This document shows positions 40,685 to 40,778 of a stretch of 40,778 bases of DNA, in pieces; the stretch's first letter is position 1, and each line of letters opens with the position of its first letter. Location of the stretch: contig CABIXF010000037.1 of assembly GCA_902362595.1 (NCBI GenBank), positions 1-40,778 of the forward strand, read 5' to 3'. Below the pieces are notes generated by a model, which worked only from the letters and a program-made list of their open reading frames with translations, was not told the DNA's origin and ran no database searches. Source of the DNA: Bacteroidaceae bacterium. Lineage in GTDB: Bacteria > Bacteroidota > Bacteroidia > Bacteroidales > Bacteroidaceae. The translations under genes were made by a program, and so were the position numbers.

Positions 40685-40778
40685 ACAATGAAGAGTTTGA
40701 TCCTGGCTCAGGATGAACGCTAGCTACAGGCTTAACACATGCAAGTCGAGGGGCAGCATGAACTTAGCTTGCTAAGTT
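40685..40778 (+). rRNA. 16S ribosomal RNA, 5' end (partial)
   Basis: The sequence contains the universal AGAGTTTGATCCTGGCTCAG followed by the Bacteroidetes form GATGAACGCTAGCTACAGGC and the V1 region GGGGCAGCATGAACTTAGC. I set the start at 40685 by alignment to the E. coli 5' end; the window ends about 94 nt into the gene. The rest of the rRNA operon lies beyond the window. The V1 region fits Bacteroides or Phocaeicola but does not settle the species. Confidence 0.97.

Overview
The window looks like a core-genome segment of a gut Bacteroidaceae species (Bacteroides or Phocaeicola). Three things point there. Promoters follow the Bacteroidetes pattern (TTTG near -33, TAnnTTTG near -7) instead of -35/-10. 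The 3' edge runs into a 16S rRNA gene whose first bases have the Bacteroides form. The genes (BtuG-type B12 lipoproteins, a ChuR-like sulfatase maturase, OmpR-type two-component system beside a TonB-receptor-like barrel, OxyR with DUF2892 and thioredoxin) are typical of that group. No insertion sequence, phage or CRISPR array is visible. The only sign of mobile DNA is a decayed RhuM-like fragment beside two tRNA genes.

Layout. 1-1 kb: DUF4491 membrane protein and an Lrp/AsnC regulator on the minus strand. 1.1-6.3 kb: zinc-ribbon Nudix hydrolase, a 1005-residue TPR protein and a plug-less outer-membrane barrel in one operon. 6.3-12.1 kb: ribD facing away from prmC-recX-comF, then pyrE, a SRPBCC-like protein and argH. 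12.1-12.9 kb: tRNA-Gly, tRNA-Leu and the RhuM remnant. 13-15.5 kb: a CbpA-like DnaJ protein, Hsp20 and an ArsR-type repressor, with a tandem hairpin array between the last two. 15.6-23 kb: a cobalamin riboswitch and a five-gene vitamin B12 capture operon. This comprises a BtuB-type transporter, a BtuG-type surface propeller, another surface lipoprotein, and two more propeller-like lipoproteins. It ends at a strong terminator.

23-24.8 kb: oxyR divergent from a small membrane protein and thioredoxin, with a candidate OxyR operator between them. 24.8-26.5 kb: an HPr-kinase-like protein divergent from a soluble S26-like peptidase and a PqqD-family protein, a trio resembling peptide-modification (RiPP) machinery without a visible precursor. 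26.5-31.5 kb: priA, a PHP phosphatase, a low-molecular-weight protein tyrosine phosphatase and a radical-SAM sulfatase maturase on the minus strand. 31.6-33.2 kb: a Gfo/Idh/MocA oxidoreductase and a small outer-membrane barrel. 33.4-39 kb: a large outer-membrane receptor-like barrel divergent from a histidine kinase/response regulator pair, with three GTTAA repeats at exact 11-bp spacing between them, then a threonine-aldolase-like enzyme. 39-40.8 kb: a gamma-class carbonic anhydrase-like protein, a second copy of the hairpin array, and tandem rRNA promoters leading into 16S rRNA.

The signals I consider most worth following are: the ~100-bp hairpin array, present twice with identical unit and spacer lengths; the HprK-like/S26/PqqD cluster; the predicted L5-L13 kissing loop in the B12 riboswitch; the OxyR-like box; and the 11-bp repeats between the barrel and the two-component system. 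All function calls come from reading motifs by eye. No database search was possible.
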